A DNA stretch of 9,223 bases from an uncultured Lysobacterales bacterium (GTDB lineage: Bacteria > Pseudomonadota > Gammaproteobacteria > Xanthomonadales > SZUA-36), in NCBI GenBank assembly GCA_937974465.1, contig CALJWY010000264.1:1-9223 (forward strand). The letters are read 5' to 3'. Below, piece by piece: positions 1 to 8,682 of the stretch (position 1 is its first letter; each line of letters starts with the position of its first letter). The position numbers and the translations under genes were made by a program. The notes under the pieces were generated by a model. That model did not search any database. It was given only the letters and a program-made list of their open reading frames with translations, and was not told where the DNA came from.

Positions 1-239
1 AATCTGAACAACTCAGAAAAGTCGGCAAACTACTTGAAGGTAAGGATTTTATCCTCAGCTCGGCACAAATCGGCAACGAACTGCGGGTCATGGTGGCGAA
101 GGAAGAACCGCAGCCGGAACAGGCCATCAGCAAGGTTATCCAGCAGACAGGCTTGCACCTAAGCGGCTGCCGGCTAACCAAACCCGGGCTGGAAGACGTT
201 TTTGTCGCCGCAACACGTGAGCGCAATGCAGCGGCATGA
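1..239 (+). CDS. ABC transporter ATP-binding protein, C-terminal end only
   Basis: Only the last 78 codons are visible, read from position 3 to a TGA at 237-239; the start and all nucleotide-binding motifs (Walker A, signature, Walker B) lie upstream of the window. The visible tail ends in a segment reading PGLEDVFVAATRER. The LEDVF(V/I)xxT pattern is typical of the C-terminus of ATPases that partner ABC-2 exporters (YbhF/YhiH/CcmA-like group). The stop overlaps the start of the next gene in an ATGA junction, so the two are almost certainly translationally coupled and form one transporter. The ATPase would act on the cytoplasmic face and power export by the downstream permease. The substrate cannot be told from this fragment. 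The family call rests on the C-terminal motif and the neighbouring permease. Confidence 0.85.
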   Translation, partial: SEQLRKVGKLLEGKDFILSSAQIGNELRVMVAKEEPQPEQAISKVIQQTGLHLSGCRLTKPGLEDVFVAATRERNAAA

Positions 240-1333
240 AATCCCTGCAACGTATATTTGCCATTGTCAGGAAGGAGGTCAGGCAGCTGCGCCGCGATCG
301 CCTGACATTTGGCATGATCGTCGGTATTCCGGTCATCCAGCTTTTGATGTTTGGCTATGCCATCAATATGGATGTCCGCAACCTGGATGCCGCCGTCGCT
401 GATTTGTCCGGCACATCGGCATCACGGCAGATGGTGATGGACCTGTCGCAATCGCAGATCATCAGGATTTCTCACCAGGTCAGCAGTACAGACGAGATTG
501 AACTTTTGATGCGCCAGGGCAAGATAAGCGTGGGCATTTATCTGCCACCTGATTTTGACCGCCGCCTGCAACAGGCCGACCGGGCTGCGGTGCAATTGCT
601 GGTGGATGGCTCGGATACCGTTGTGCAAGGGGCTGCGACGCAGCTATCGCGGGTGGCCCAGCAAAACAGACTGTCACCCTACAATGACCGGCCACCGATA
701 ATGGAAATCCGAACCTTTTATAACCCCGAACGGCGCTCACCCGTCAACACGGTACCGGGGCTGATCGGCGTCATTTTGACCATGACCATGATCCTGTTCA
801 CCGCCGTGGCGATCGTCAGGGAACGTGAGCGCGGCAACCTGGAACTACTGATAACGACACCGGTAAAAACGCCGGAATTGATGCTCGCCAAGATCACACC
901 CTACGTGGTTATCGGCCTGATCCAGGTCAGCCTGGTGCTGTTGCTGGGGCACTTTCTGTTCGAGGTCCCAATGCGTGGCCAATTGCTGGATGTCTATATT
1001 GTCACCCTTGCCTTCATCGTCACCAACCTCGCTCTTGGCCTGCTGATCTCCACGCTCGTCAGCACCCAGTTCCAGGCCATGCAACTGGCTTTTTTTGTGC
1101 TGCTGCCATCCATTTTACTATCCGGATTTATGTTTCCGTTTGCCGGTATGCCACAACCCGCCCAAGTGATTGCGGAGGCCCTGCCATTAACCCATTTCAT
1201 ACGTTTGATAAGGGGTGTGATCCTGCGTGGAGCAAGCCTGCAGGAACTCTATGTAGAGCTCTCGATACTGGGTGGATTTATCGTCGTGTTCATGTCACTG
1301 GCCATAATGCGTTTCAGCAAGCGGCTGGATTGA
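236..1333 (+). CDS. ABC-2 type transporter permease (YhhJ/YbhR/YbhS-like exporter subunit)
   Basis: A 365-residue inner-membrane protein, about the usual length for this family. A basic cytoplasmic N-terminus (residues 1-22, many Lys/Arg) leads into a first membrane segment at about 24-44. A large, mostly polar loop, probably periplasmic, spans about 45-170. Five more hydrophobic segments follow at about 173-195, 221-241, 253-274, 284-304 and 342-358. After the second segment comes the characteristic ABC-2 coupling motif RERERGNLELL (195-205), followed by a TTPV segment. The same arrangement is known in permeases that export drugs, lipids or other hydrophobic compounds with a HlyD-type fusion protein. 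The ATG at 236 overlaps the ATPase stop (ATGA), which supports this start and coupled translation. The substrate is unknown. The gene is intact, with no sign of truncation. Confidence 0.92.
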   Translation: MKSLQRIFAIVRKEVRQLRRDRLTFGMIVGIPVIQLLMFGYAINMDVRNLDAAVADLSGTSASRQMVMDLSQSQIIRISHQVSSTDEIELLMRQGKISVGIYLPPDFDRRLQQADRAAVQLLVDGSDTVVQGAATQLSRVAQQNRLSPYNDRPPIMEIRTFYNPERRSPVNTVPGLIGVILTMTMILFTAVAIVRERERGNLELLITTPVKTPELMLAKITPYVVIGLIQVSLVLLLGHFLFEVPMRGQLLDVYIVTLAFIVTNLALGLLISTLVSTQFQAMQLAFFVLLPSILLSGFMFPFAGMPQPAQVIAEALPLTHFIRLIRGVILRGASLQELYVELSILGGFIVVFMSLAIMRFSKRLD

Positions 1334-1422
1334 ATTTGTAGTAAGTTAAGCCCTTCACAATTGGCAGGGTCGGAGTAACCGGGCCTATATGTCACTTTAA
1401 CCGATACCCGCTGGAATCAAGC

Positions 1423-3135
1423 ATGATCAACAGAACCAAATTGCTTTTAATCCTCCTGCTCAGTGTTGTCCTGACGCTCTCTGCCTGCCAAAGCACACCC
1501 ATTGACAAGGCCGCTCCTTCTGCCAATTTTGACCTTATGGTTGTCAATGGCCTGGTCTATGACGGGCTGGGTGGTGAACCTTATCGTGCGGATATAGGTA
1601 TCATTGCCGACCGAATTGTAGCCATTGGCAATGACATCGGCGAGTCTGAGAAAACCATCCATGCGGCAGGACTTGCGGTAACACCTGGTTTTATCAATAT
1701 GCTCAGCTGGGCCACCGACAGCCTGATCGAGGACGGCCTGTCACAGGGTGACATCCGCCAGGGTGTAACCCTTGAAGTGATGGGTGAGGGCTGGTCAATG
1801 GGGCCACTCAACGAAGCGATGAAAGCCGAATCTGTCAACCGCCAGGGGGATATCAAATACGATATCGAGTGGACCACCCTGGGCGAATACCTGCAGTACC
1901 TGGAAGACCGCGGTGTCTCAACAAACGTTGCATCATTTGTTGGCGCCACCACGGTGCGTATCCACGAACTTGGATTTGCAGACCGGGCACCCGAACCAGA
2001 TGAACTGCAACGTATGCAGGACCTGGTGCACCAGGCCATGAAAGAAGGTGCCATGGGCCTGGGTTCATCGTTGATTTATGCGCCTGCATTTTATGCAGAA
2101 ACAGAGGAATTGATTGCTTTGAGCCGGGTCGCAGCTGAGCATGGTGGTCGATACATTTCACATATGCGCAGTGAGGGCAACCAGTTGCTGGAGTCTGTCG
2201 ACGAGCTGATCAGCATAGCCAGGGAGGCTGAAATCGGTGCTGAAATTTATCATCTGAAAGCAGCAGGCGCCGCTAACTGGTCAAAAATGGACGAAGTGTT
2301 TGAACGGGTTAACGCAGCACGGGCAAATGGCCTGGATATCACCACGGATATGTATAACTACACTGCCGGTGCGACCGGCCTGGACGCAGCCATGCCTCCC
2401 TGGGTCCAGGAAGGCGGCCTGGAAAGCTGGATCGAAAGACTCAAAGATCCTGTGATACGCGAGCGGCTGGCCATCGAGATGAGCACCCCATCAGACGACT
2501 GGGAAAACCTCTACCTGGCGACGGGAAGTGCAGACAAGGTTTTGCTGAGCGGCTTCAAGAATCCGGACCTGAAATACCTGACAGGCAAATCCCTGGCTGA
2601 GGTCTCGGTATTGCGTGGCACTTCCCCGGAAATCACCATGATGGACCTGGTGATTGAGGATGGAAGCCGGGTTGGTACAGTGTATTTCATCATGTCGGAA
2701 GAGAATATTAAAAAGAAGATCGCCCAACCCTGGATGGCATTTGGCTCAGATGCCGGATCGATGGCGCCGGAGGGCGTTTTTCTGTTGTCTAACCCCCACC
2801 CGCGTGCCTATGGAAATTTCTCCCGCCTGCTGGGTAAATACGTTCGTGATGAACAGGTAATTTCATTGGCCGAAGCCGTTCGCAGATTAACATCCTTCCC
2901 TGCCGGCAATTTGAAAATACAGGATCGTGGCACCCTGGCGGAAGGCTATTACGCTGATATCGCCATTTTTGACCCCGCCACCATCAGTGACCAGGCAACC
3001 TTTGCGAAACCACACCAGTACGCCACGGGTATGTCGCACGTCATTATCAATGGTGTGCCGGTGTTATTGAATGGTGAACACACGGGTGCGACACCGGGCC
3101 GCTTTATCAAGGGGCCGGGCTTTAAACAACCTTGA
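1423..3135 (+). CDS. N-acyl-D-amino-acid deacylase family amidohydrolase, predicted lipoprotein
   Basis: A 570-residue protein. The N-terminus has two basic residues, a Leu-rich core and the lipobox LSAC, giving lipidated Cys22. Gln at +2 is not an inner-membrane retention signal, so an outer-membrane lipoprotein facing the periplasm is likely. Residues about 36-88 form the small beta domain of amidohydrolases, and the TIM-barrel region follows. The C-terminus (GYYADIAIFDPATI, then TGATPGRFIKGPG) matches D-aminoacylases and related deacylases, which cleave N-acyl-D-amino acids. Likely metal-site residues are His247 (YISHMRSEG), His277 (IYHLKAAG) and Asp443 (FGSDAG). The usual N-terminal HxH after PGFID is replaced by NMLSW (92-96), and the GNCG Cys motif by GEGW (121-124). 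The chemistry and substrate are therefore uncertain; D-amino-acyl or peptidoglycan-derived substrates are only a guess. The start is supported by the signal peptide and by GGAA at 1413-1416. It lies 89 bases after the permease, so cotranscription is possible but unproven. Confidence 0.85.
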   Translation: MINRTKLLLILLLSVVLTLSACQSTPIDKAAPSANFDLMVVNGLVYDGLGGEPYRADIGIIADRIVAIGNDIGESEKTIHAAGLAVTPGFINMLSWATDSLIEDGLSQGDIRQGVTLEVMGEGWSMGPLNEAMKAESVNRQGDIKYDIEWTTLGEYLQYLEDRGVSTNVASFVGATTVRIHELGFADRAPEPDELQRMQDLVHQAMKEGAMGLGSSLIYAPAFYAETEELIALSRVAAEHGGRYISHMRSEGNQLLESVDELISIAREAEIGAEIYHLKAAGAANWSKMDEVFERVNAARANGLDITTDMYNYTAGATGLDAAMPPWVQEGGLESWIERLKDPVIRERLAIEMSTPSDDWENLYLATGSADKVLLSGFKNPDLKYLTGKSLAEVSVLRGTSPEITMMDLVIEDGSRVGTVYFIMSEENIKKKIAQPWMAFGSDAGSMAPEGVFLLSNPHPRAYGNFSRLLGKYVRDEQVISLAEAVRRLTSFPAGNLKIQDRGTLAEGYYADIAIFDPATISDQATFAKPHQYATGMSHVIINGVPVLLNGEHTGATPGRFIKGPGFKQP

Positions 3136-3160
3136 ATCGATGTCTAAGACAGCCTGGAAA

Positions 3161-3291
3161 TCGCAGAAAAAACTGTCGCCCTGATCCATGGTCTGATCTT
3201 TCAAACATTTCGGCTGTCAATTGATGCAAAAACAACCGGAACCCATATGATGTCGTGGAAATAGCCGATATAATCCATTATTCGCAGAAAA
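3161..3291 (+). repeat. Pair of 10-base direct repeats flanking the etfD promoter
   Basis: The sequence TCGCAGAAAA occurs at 3161-3170 and again at 3282-3291, with starts 121 bases apart. One copy lies upstream of the putative -10 element and the other just after the expected transcription start. The arrangement could be paired operator sites, but a 10-base match in AT-rich intergenic DNA may also be chance. Confidence 0.35.
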
Positions 3292-3301
3292 CATACCGGA
3301 A
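3229..3301 (+). repeat. Imperfect direct repeat (AAAACA-ACCGGAA type)
   Basis: AAAACAACCGGAA at 3229-3241 recurs as AAAACATACCGGAA at 3288-3301, differing by one inserted T. The starts are 59 bases apart. The second copy runs into the ribosome-binding site of etfD, so a factor binding it could affect translation or early transcription. The function is unknown. Confidence 0.35.
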
Positions 3302-3302
3302 G
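3298..3302 (+). promoter_or_regulatory. Ribosome-binding site of etfD
   Basis: GGAAG lies 5 bases before the ATG at 3308. It favours this start over the in-frame ATG at 3338, which would begin three residues before the first flavin-binding beta strand. Confidence 0.6.
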
Positions 3303-3307
3303 TTCAA

Positions 3308-4927
3308 ATGAGCGAAACAGCAAACGAACGCGAAGTCATGGAATATGACATTATTATCGTTGGGGCGGGCCCGGCAGGTCTCGCTTGTGCGATTCGTCTT
3401 AAACAACTCAAGCCGGATATGATGGTCGCAGTCATCGAGAAAGGCGCCGAGGTAGGCGCTCACATATTGTCCGGCGCAGTCATCGAGCCCGGTGCATTGG
3501 ATGAGTTACTGCCGGGTTGGTTGGATAATCCGCCGCCCGTATGTATTCCGGTTGCAGATGACGAGATTGCATTTCTGACTGCAACTTCGAAACGCAAGAT
3601 TCCCACACCGCCACAACAGCGTAACCACGGCAATTTTATTGTCTCGCTGGGTGCATTGTGCGCATGGATGGCGCCGCAGGCGGAAGACCTCGGAGTGGAT
3701 ATATTTCCGGGTTATGCTGCGGCCGGCATCCGCTATACGGATGATGGTGCCGTCGGTGGTGTAATCATCGGTGACATGGGGGTGAACCGCGAGGGTCAGC
3801 CCAAGGACACCTATATGCAGGGAATTGAAATTCATGCCCCGCTAACCGTCCTCGCTGAAGGCAGCCGTGGCCACCTCAGCAAGGAACTCATCACAAAGTA
3901 CAAGCTTGACCAGGACTCGGACCCACAGGCATATGGTGTCGGTATCAAGGAACTCTGGCAGGTCGCGCCGGGTAAATGTAAACCCGGCACGGTCCAGCAC
4001 AGCATTGGCTGGCCATTGGATACCAGCACTTATGGTGGCAGCTTTATCTACCACATGGATAAGGACCGCATAGCAGTGGGCTTTGTGTGCGCGCTGGATT
4101 ATTCCGATCCGGAGTTTTCACCGTTTGAAGCCTTCCAGCAATTCAAGCACCACCCCAGCGTCAAACCATTGTTTGAAGGCGGGGAAATCCTTTCCGGTGG
4201 CGCCCGTACCATCGTTGAGGGCGGTGCCCAATCCTTGCCCAAGATTGAAATGCCGGGCGCCTTGCTGATCGGTGATGCCGCCGGTCTGCTAAACCTGCCC
4301 AAGATCAAGGGTACGCATCAGGCCATCAGGTCCGGCACGTTGGCCGCCAACCACGTTGTGGAGACCGGAGGTGGCAGAGGATTCGATACCACGCTACGCG
4401 AGTCGCCCATCTTCAAAGAACTGCACAAGGTTCGCAATATTCGTCCGGGGTTCAACAAGGGCCTTTGGCGCGGTTTAATAACGGCGGGTATTGAAACGAT
4501 CACAGCAGGTAAACTGCCACGCACATTGCACAATCATGCGGATCACTCTTCGCTGATAAAACTGCAGGATATGCAGACTATTGAACGACCCTGGGTTGAA
4601 CGCGACCTGGCACCCCGCGATCGGCTGGCTTCGGTTTATTTTGCCACAACCGATCACGATGAAGATCAGCCGATACATTTGCAAATTCTTGACCCGGAAG
4701 TGTGTACGACACGCTGTGGAGAAGAATATAATTATCCCTGCACCCGGTTTTGTCCTGCGGAAGTCTACGAAATGATAGATGACCCGGATACAAAGGCCGG
4801 TAAACGGCTGCAGATCAACGCCGCAAACTGCGTTCACTGCAAAACCTGTGACATCAAGGATCCCTACCAGATCATTAACTGGGTCACGCCTGAAGGCGGC
4901 GCCGGGCCGAATTACCAGAATTTATAG
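3308..4927 (+). CDS. etfD: Electron transfer flavoprotein-ubiquinone oxidoreductase
   Basis: A 539-residue protein, close to the usual length of about 550. It takes electrons from reduced ETF and passes them through FAD and a [4Fe-4S] cluster to ubiquinone on the inner membrane. The N-terminal Rossmann motif for FAD is GAGPAG at 19-24, directly after the beta strand YDIIIVG. A second flavin-contact motif, GDAAGLLNLPKIKG, begins at 322. The segment FNKGLWRGL from 382 lies in the region typical of this family's membrane and quinone-binding part. The iron-sulfur ligands are Cys482 (FCPAEVYE) and Cys508, Cys511 and Cys514 (CVHCKTC), the expected four. It is the first gene of a same-strand cluster, 22 bases ahead of etfB, its physiological partner's subunit. 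Other names in use are etfQO and ETFDH. The full-length match and intact ligands separate it from the shorter FixC proteins. Confidence 0.97.
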   Translation: MSETANEREVMEYDIIIVGAGPAGLACAIRLKQLKPDMMVAVIEKGAEVGAHILSGAVIEPGALDELLPGWLDNPPPVCIPVADDEIAFLTATSKRKIPTPPQQRNHGNFIVSLGALCAWMAPQAEDLGVDIFPGYAAAGIRYTDDGAVGGVIIGDMGVNREGQPKDTYMQGIEIHAPLTVLAEGSRGHLSKELITKYKLDQDSDPQAYGVGIKELWQVAPGKCKPGTVQHSIGWPLDTSTYGGSFIYHMDKDRIAVGFVCALDYSDPEFSPFEAFQQFKHHPSVKPLFEGGEILSGGARTIVEGGAQSLPKIEMPGALLIGDAAGLLNLPKIKGTHQAIRSGTLAANHVVETGGGRGFDTTLRESPIFKELHKVRNIRPGFNKGLWRGLITAGIETITAGKLPRTLHNHADHSSLIKLQDMQTIERPWVERDLAPRDRLASVYFATTDHDEDQPIHLQILDPEVCTTRCGEEYNYPCTRFCPAEVYEMIDDPDTKAGKRLQINAANCVHCKTCDIKDPYQIINWVTPEGGAGPNYQNL

Positions 4928-4949
4928 TGAATAAAACCAAGGAAAAGCC

Positions 4950-5696
4950 ATGAAAATATTGGTTGGCATAAAACGTGTCATCGATTACAACGTTCGAATC
5001 CGCGTCAAATCGGACGGTAGCGGTGTTGAAACCGATGGCGTCAAGATGAGCATCAACCCGTTTGACGAAATCGCACTGGAAGAGGCCTTACGTATTCGTG
5101 AAGCTGGCAATGCCGACGAGGTCATCGTTGTTTCACTGGGTGGAAATGAATGCCAGCAACAACTGCGTACCGGGCTCGCGATGGGGGCAGACAGGGCCAT
5201 CCAGGTTGATAGCGCAGAGAGCCTGCAACCGCTGACGATCGCAAGGGCTTTCCTAAAGCTTGTTGAAAAAGAACAGGCCGGCCTGGTGATGCTTGGCAAG
5301 CAGGCCATTGACGGCGACAACTCACAAACCGCTCAAATGCTGGCCGCATTGTGGGGTCGCCCACAAGCAACATTTGCTTCGGCCGTGGAACTATCCGGCA
5401 ACAAGGCCATGGTGACCCGGGAAGTTGATGCCGGGCTGGAACGGATTGAAGTTGATTTACCCGCAGTCATCAGTGTTGATTTGCGTCTCAACGAGCCCCG
5501 GTTCGTCAAGCTGCCTGACATCATGAAAGCCAAGCGCAAACCCCTGGAGGTTATTCCCGTGGAAGACCTGGGTGTTGCACCTGAAAACGACCTGCAGTTC
5601 ACAAGCCATACTCCACCACCCGTTCGCGAGAAGGGCATCATGGTGGAGGACGCTGCACAACTGGTTGCAGAATTGAAAACACGCGGACTGCTATGA
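4950..5696 (+). CDS. etfB: Electron transfer flavoprotein beta subunit
   Basis: A 248-residue subunit of the soluble EtfAB heterodimer, which collects electrons from acyl-CoA and related dehydrogenases and delivers them to EtfD. The N-terminus, MKILVGIKRVIDYNVRIRV, is typical of the beta subunit. LGKQAIDGDNSQT (115-127) is the nucleotide-binding loop that holds AMP in ordinary ETFs. LPDIMKAKRK (188-197) matches the recognition loop that docks dehydrogenases; in the human protein this loop carries the key Leu and the methylated lysines. The start is well supported by AAGGA at 4939-4943, 6 bases before the ATG. The gene lies 22 bases after etfD and 10 bases before etfA, consistent with one transcript. 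Pairing with a full EtfD suggests a canonical respiratory ETF rather than a FixA-type bifurcating one; this is inferred from context. Confidence 0.97.
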   Translation: MKILVGIKRVIDYNVRIRVKSDGSGVETDGVKMSINPFDEIALEEALRIREAGNADEVIVVSLGGNECQQQLRTGLAMGADRAIQVDSAESLQPLTIARAFLKLVEKEQAGLVMLGKQAIDGDNSQTAQMLAALWGRPQATFASAVELSGNKAMVTREVDAGLERIEVDLPAVISVDLRLNEPRFVKLPDIMKAKRKPLEVIPVEDLGVAPENDLQFTSHTPPPVREKGIMVEDAAQLVAELKTRGLL

Positions 5697-5706
5697 GGAC
5701 ACGATC

Positions 5707-6645
5707 ATGAGCAACATATTAATAATTGCAGAACACGACGGACAGAACCTCAACCCCAGTACCGCCAAATGCGCCCAATGCGCGACCGCGATCGGTCTGC
5801 CATTTGATATCGCAGTGCTGGGTTCATCCATTGCTGATGTTGCCGGCCAGGCAGCGACCATCGCCGGCACCGGCACCGTGTATGCGGTTGACGCTGCACA
5901 TCTTGGCGATCCGCTCGCCGCAAACCATGCGCAGGAAGTGGTTGCAATGGCTTCCGGCTACAGCCACATTTTGGGTCCTTCTACCACATTTGGCAGGGAC
6001 CTGATGCCACGGATTGCAGCATTGCTGGGGGTCAACCAGGTCACTGATATTTCTGCGGTTGAAGGCAGCCACCATTTCAAGCGACCTATTTATGCGGGTA
6101 ATGCAGTGGTTGACGTGGTAGCCCCGGAAGCGGTCACCGTAGTCGCAACGGTGCGTGTCGCGTCCTGGAAGGCGGTTGATGGCAGCGGTTCTGCTGCCAT
6201 AGAAAGTCGTCCGGCCGCTGAAGCTGCAGTGACGCATAGTCGCTATATCGATTTGCAATCCGGTGGCGGAGAGCGTCCTGATCTGCAAACTGCAAGTCGT
6301 GTCATCTCAGGTGGCCGTGCCATGGGTAGCAAGGAAAACTTTGACCTGATTTACAGCCTGGCTGATTTGATCGGCGCAGGTACGGGCGCCTCGCGCGCTG
6401 CTGTTGACGCAGGTTTTTGCCCAAATGACATGCAGGTCGGTCAAACGGGCAAAATCATCGCCCCCGATCTATACATTGCGTTTGGTATATCGGGCGCCAT
6501 CCAGCATGTAACCGGGATCAAGGACGCCGGCACCATCGTCGCGGTCAATAAGGACGCGGACGCACCAATTTTTGAAATAGCCGATATCGGACTGGCGGCG
6601 GATCTATTCAATGTCATCCCGGAGATGAAACAGCTGTTGGGCTGA
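5707..6645 (+). CDS. etfA: Electron transfer flavoprotein alpha subunit
   Basis: A 312-residue alpha subunit, of normal bacterial length, carrying the redox-active FAD of EtfAB. The C-terminal FAD domain is intact. Ser229-Arg230 lie in ASRAAVDAG, Thr247 lies in GQTGK, and the family signature PDLYIAFGISGAIQH (253-267) is followed by GIKDAGTIVAVNKDADAPIF. The Arg and Thr correspond to residues that tune the flavin in human ETF. The N-terminal part, from MSNILIIAEHDG, is the more variable domain that packs on EtfB. GAGGA at 5695-5699 overlaps the etfB stop and lies 7 bases before this ATG, so the two subunits are probably translated in a coupled way, as expected for a 1:1 complex. The next gene, aacS, follows after 21 bases. 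No oddities were seen. Confidence 0.97.
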   Translation: MSNILIIAEHDGQNLNPSTAKCAQCATAIGLPFDIAVLGSSIADVAGQAATIAGTGTVYAVDAAHLGDPLAANHAQEVVAMASGYSHILGPSTTFGRDLMPRIAALLGVNQVTDISAVEGSHHFKRPIYAGNAVVDVVAPEAVTVVATVRVASWKAVDGSGSAAIESRPAAEAAVTHSRYIDLQSGGGERPDLQTASRVISGGRAMGSKENFDLIYSLADLIGAGTGASRAAVDAGFCPNDMQVGQTGKIIAPDLYIAFGISGAIQHVTGIKDAGTIVAVNKDADAPIFEIADIGLAADLFNVIPEMKQLLG

Positions 6646-6666
6646 ATGACCTGATAGCAGGATCGC

Positions 6667-8628
<1,962 letters not shown>

Positions 8629-8648
8629 ATGCAAGGCCCTGCAGGCCG

Positions 8649-8682
8649 GACTTGGAAATCGCTTTCCAGGGTCGCAGTTTTT
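8649..8682 (+). terminator. Candidate intrinsic terminator after aacS
   Basis: An imperfect hairpin pairs GACTTGGAAA (8649-8658) with TTTCCAG plus GTC (8663-8669 and 8671-8673), around the loop TCGC and with G8670 bulged and one T-G pair. Five T residues follow at 8678-8682, after a 4-base gap. A second small stem, GGCC/GGCC at 8635-8647, lies just upstream. The T-tract runs into the stop codon of the convergent gene. The stem is only moderately strong and the gap to the T-tract is not ideal, so the call is tentative. It would end the etfD-aacS transcript; no T-tract is present for the opposite direction. Confidence 0.45.

Larger units (their letters stand above)
3136..3307 (+). promoter_or_regulatory. 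Intergenic promoter region upstream of etfD
   Basis: This non-coding stretch contains a perfect -10 hexamer, TATAAT, at 3269-3274. Only a weak -35 candidate, ATGATG at 3247-3252 (3 of 6 matches to TTGACA, 16-base spacer), precedes it, and there is no TG extension. Transcription from it would start near 3281 and leave a leader of about 27 bases before the etfD ATG. A weak -35 next to a perfect -10 often implies activator dependence, but no regulator site can be named. Two short repeat pairs also lie here and are listed separately. No strong terminator hairpin for the preceding amidohydrolase gene was found. Confidence 0.5.

Noticed and set aside
1361..1391. A possible promoter for the amidohydrolase: TTGGCA at 1361-1366 and TATATG at 1386-1391.
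   Set aside because: The spacer is 19 bases and the -10 matches only 4 of 6 positions, too weak to list as a feature.
1581..2054. A 157-codon open frame on the minus strand inside the amidohydrolase gene, and other long antisense frames (for example 8054-8431 and 5824-6288).
   Set aside because: They lie entirely within clearly coding genes, have low-complexity or Arg/Ser/His-rich compositions typical of shadow frames, and resemble no family I recognise.
3141..3151. Inverted repeat TGTCTAAGACA just after the amidohydrolase stop, considered as a terminator.
   Set aside because: The loop would be a single base and no T-tract follows, so it cannot form a normal terminator hairpin.
3206..3224. 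CAAAC half-site and the palindrome TCAATTGA upstream of etfD, considered as a PsrA/FadR-type fatty-acid regulator operator.
   Set aside because: The second half-site of a PsrA-like operator is absent and the palindrome is only 8 bases, so no regulator can be supported.
3258..6587. A 14-base identical sequence, GAAATAGCCGATAT, at 3258-3271 (etfD promoter) and 6574-6587 (inside etfA).
   Set aside because: The match does not extend on either side, the etfA copy is explained by the conserved protein segment FEIADIG, and a random 14-base match in about 9 kb has an expected count of roughly 0.16. It is most likely chance.
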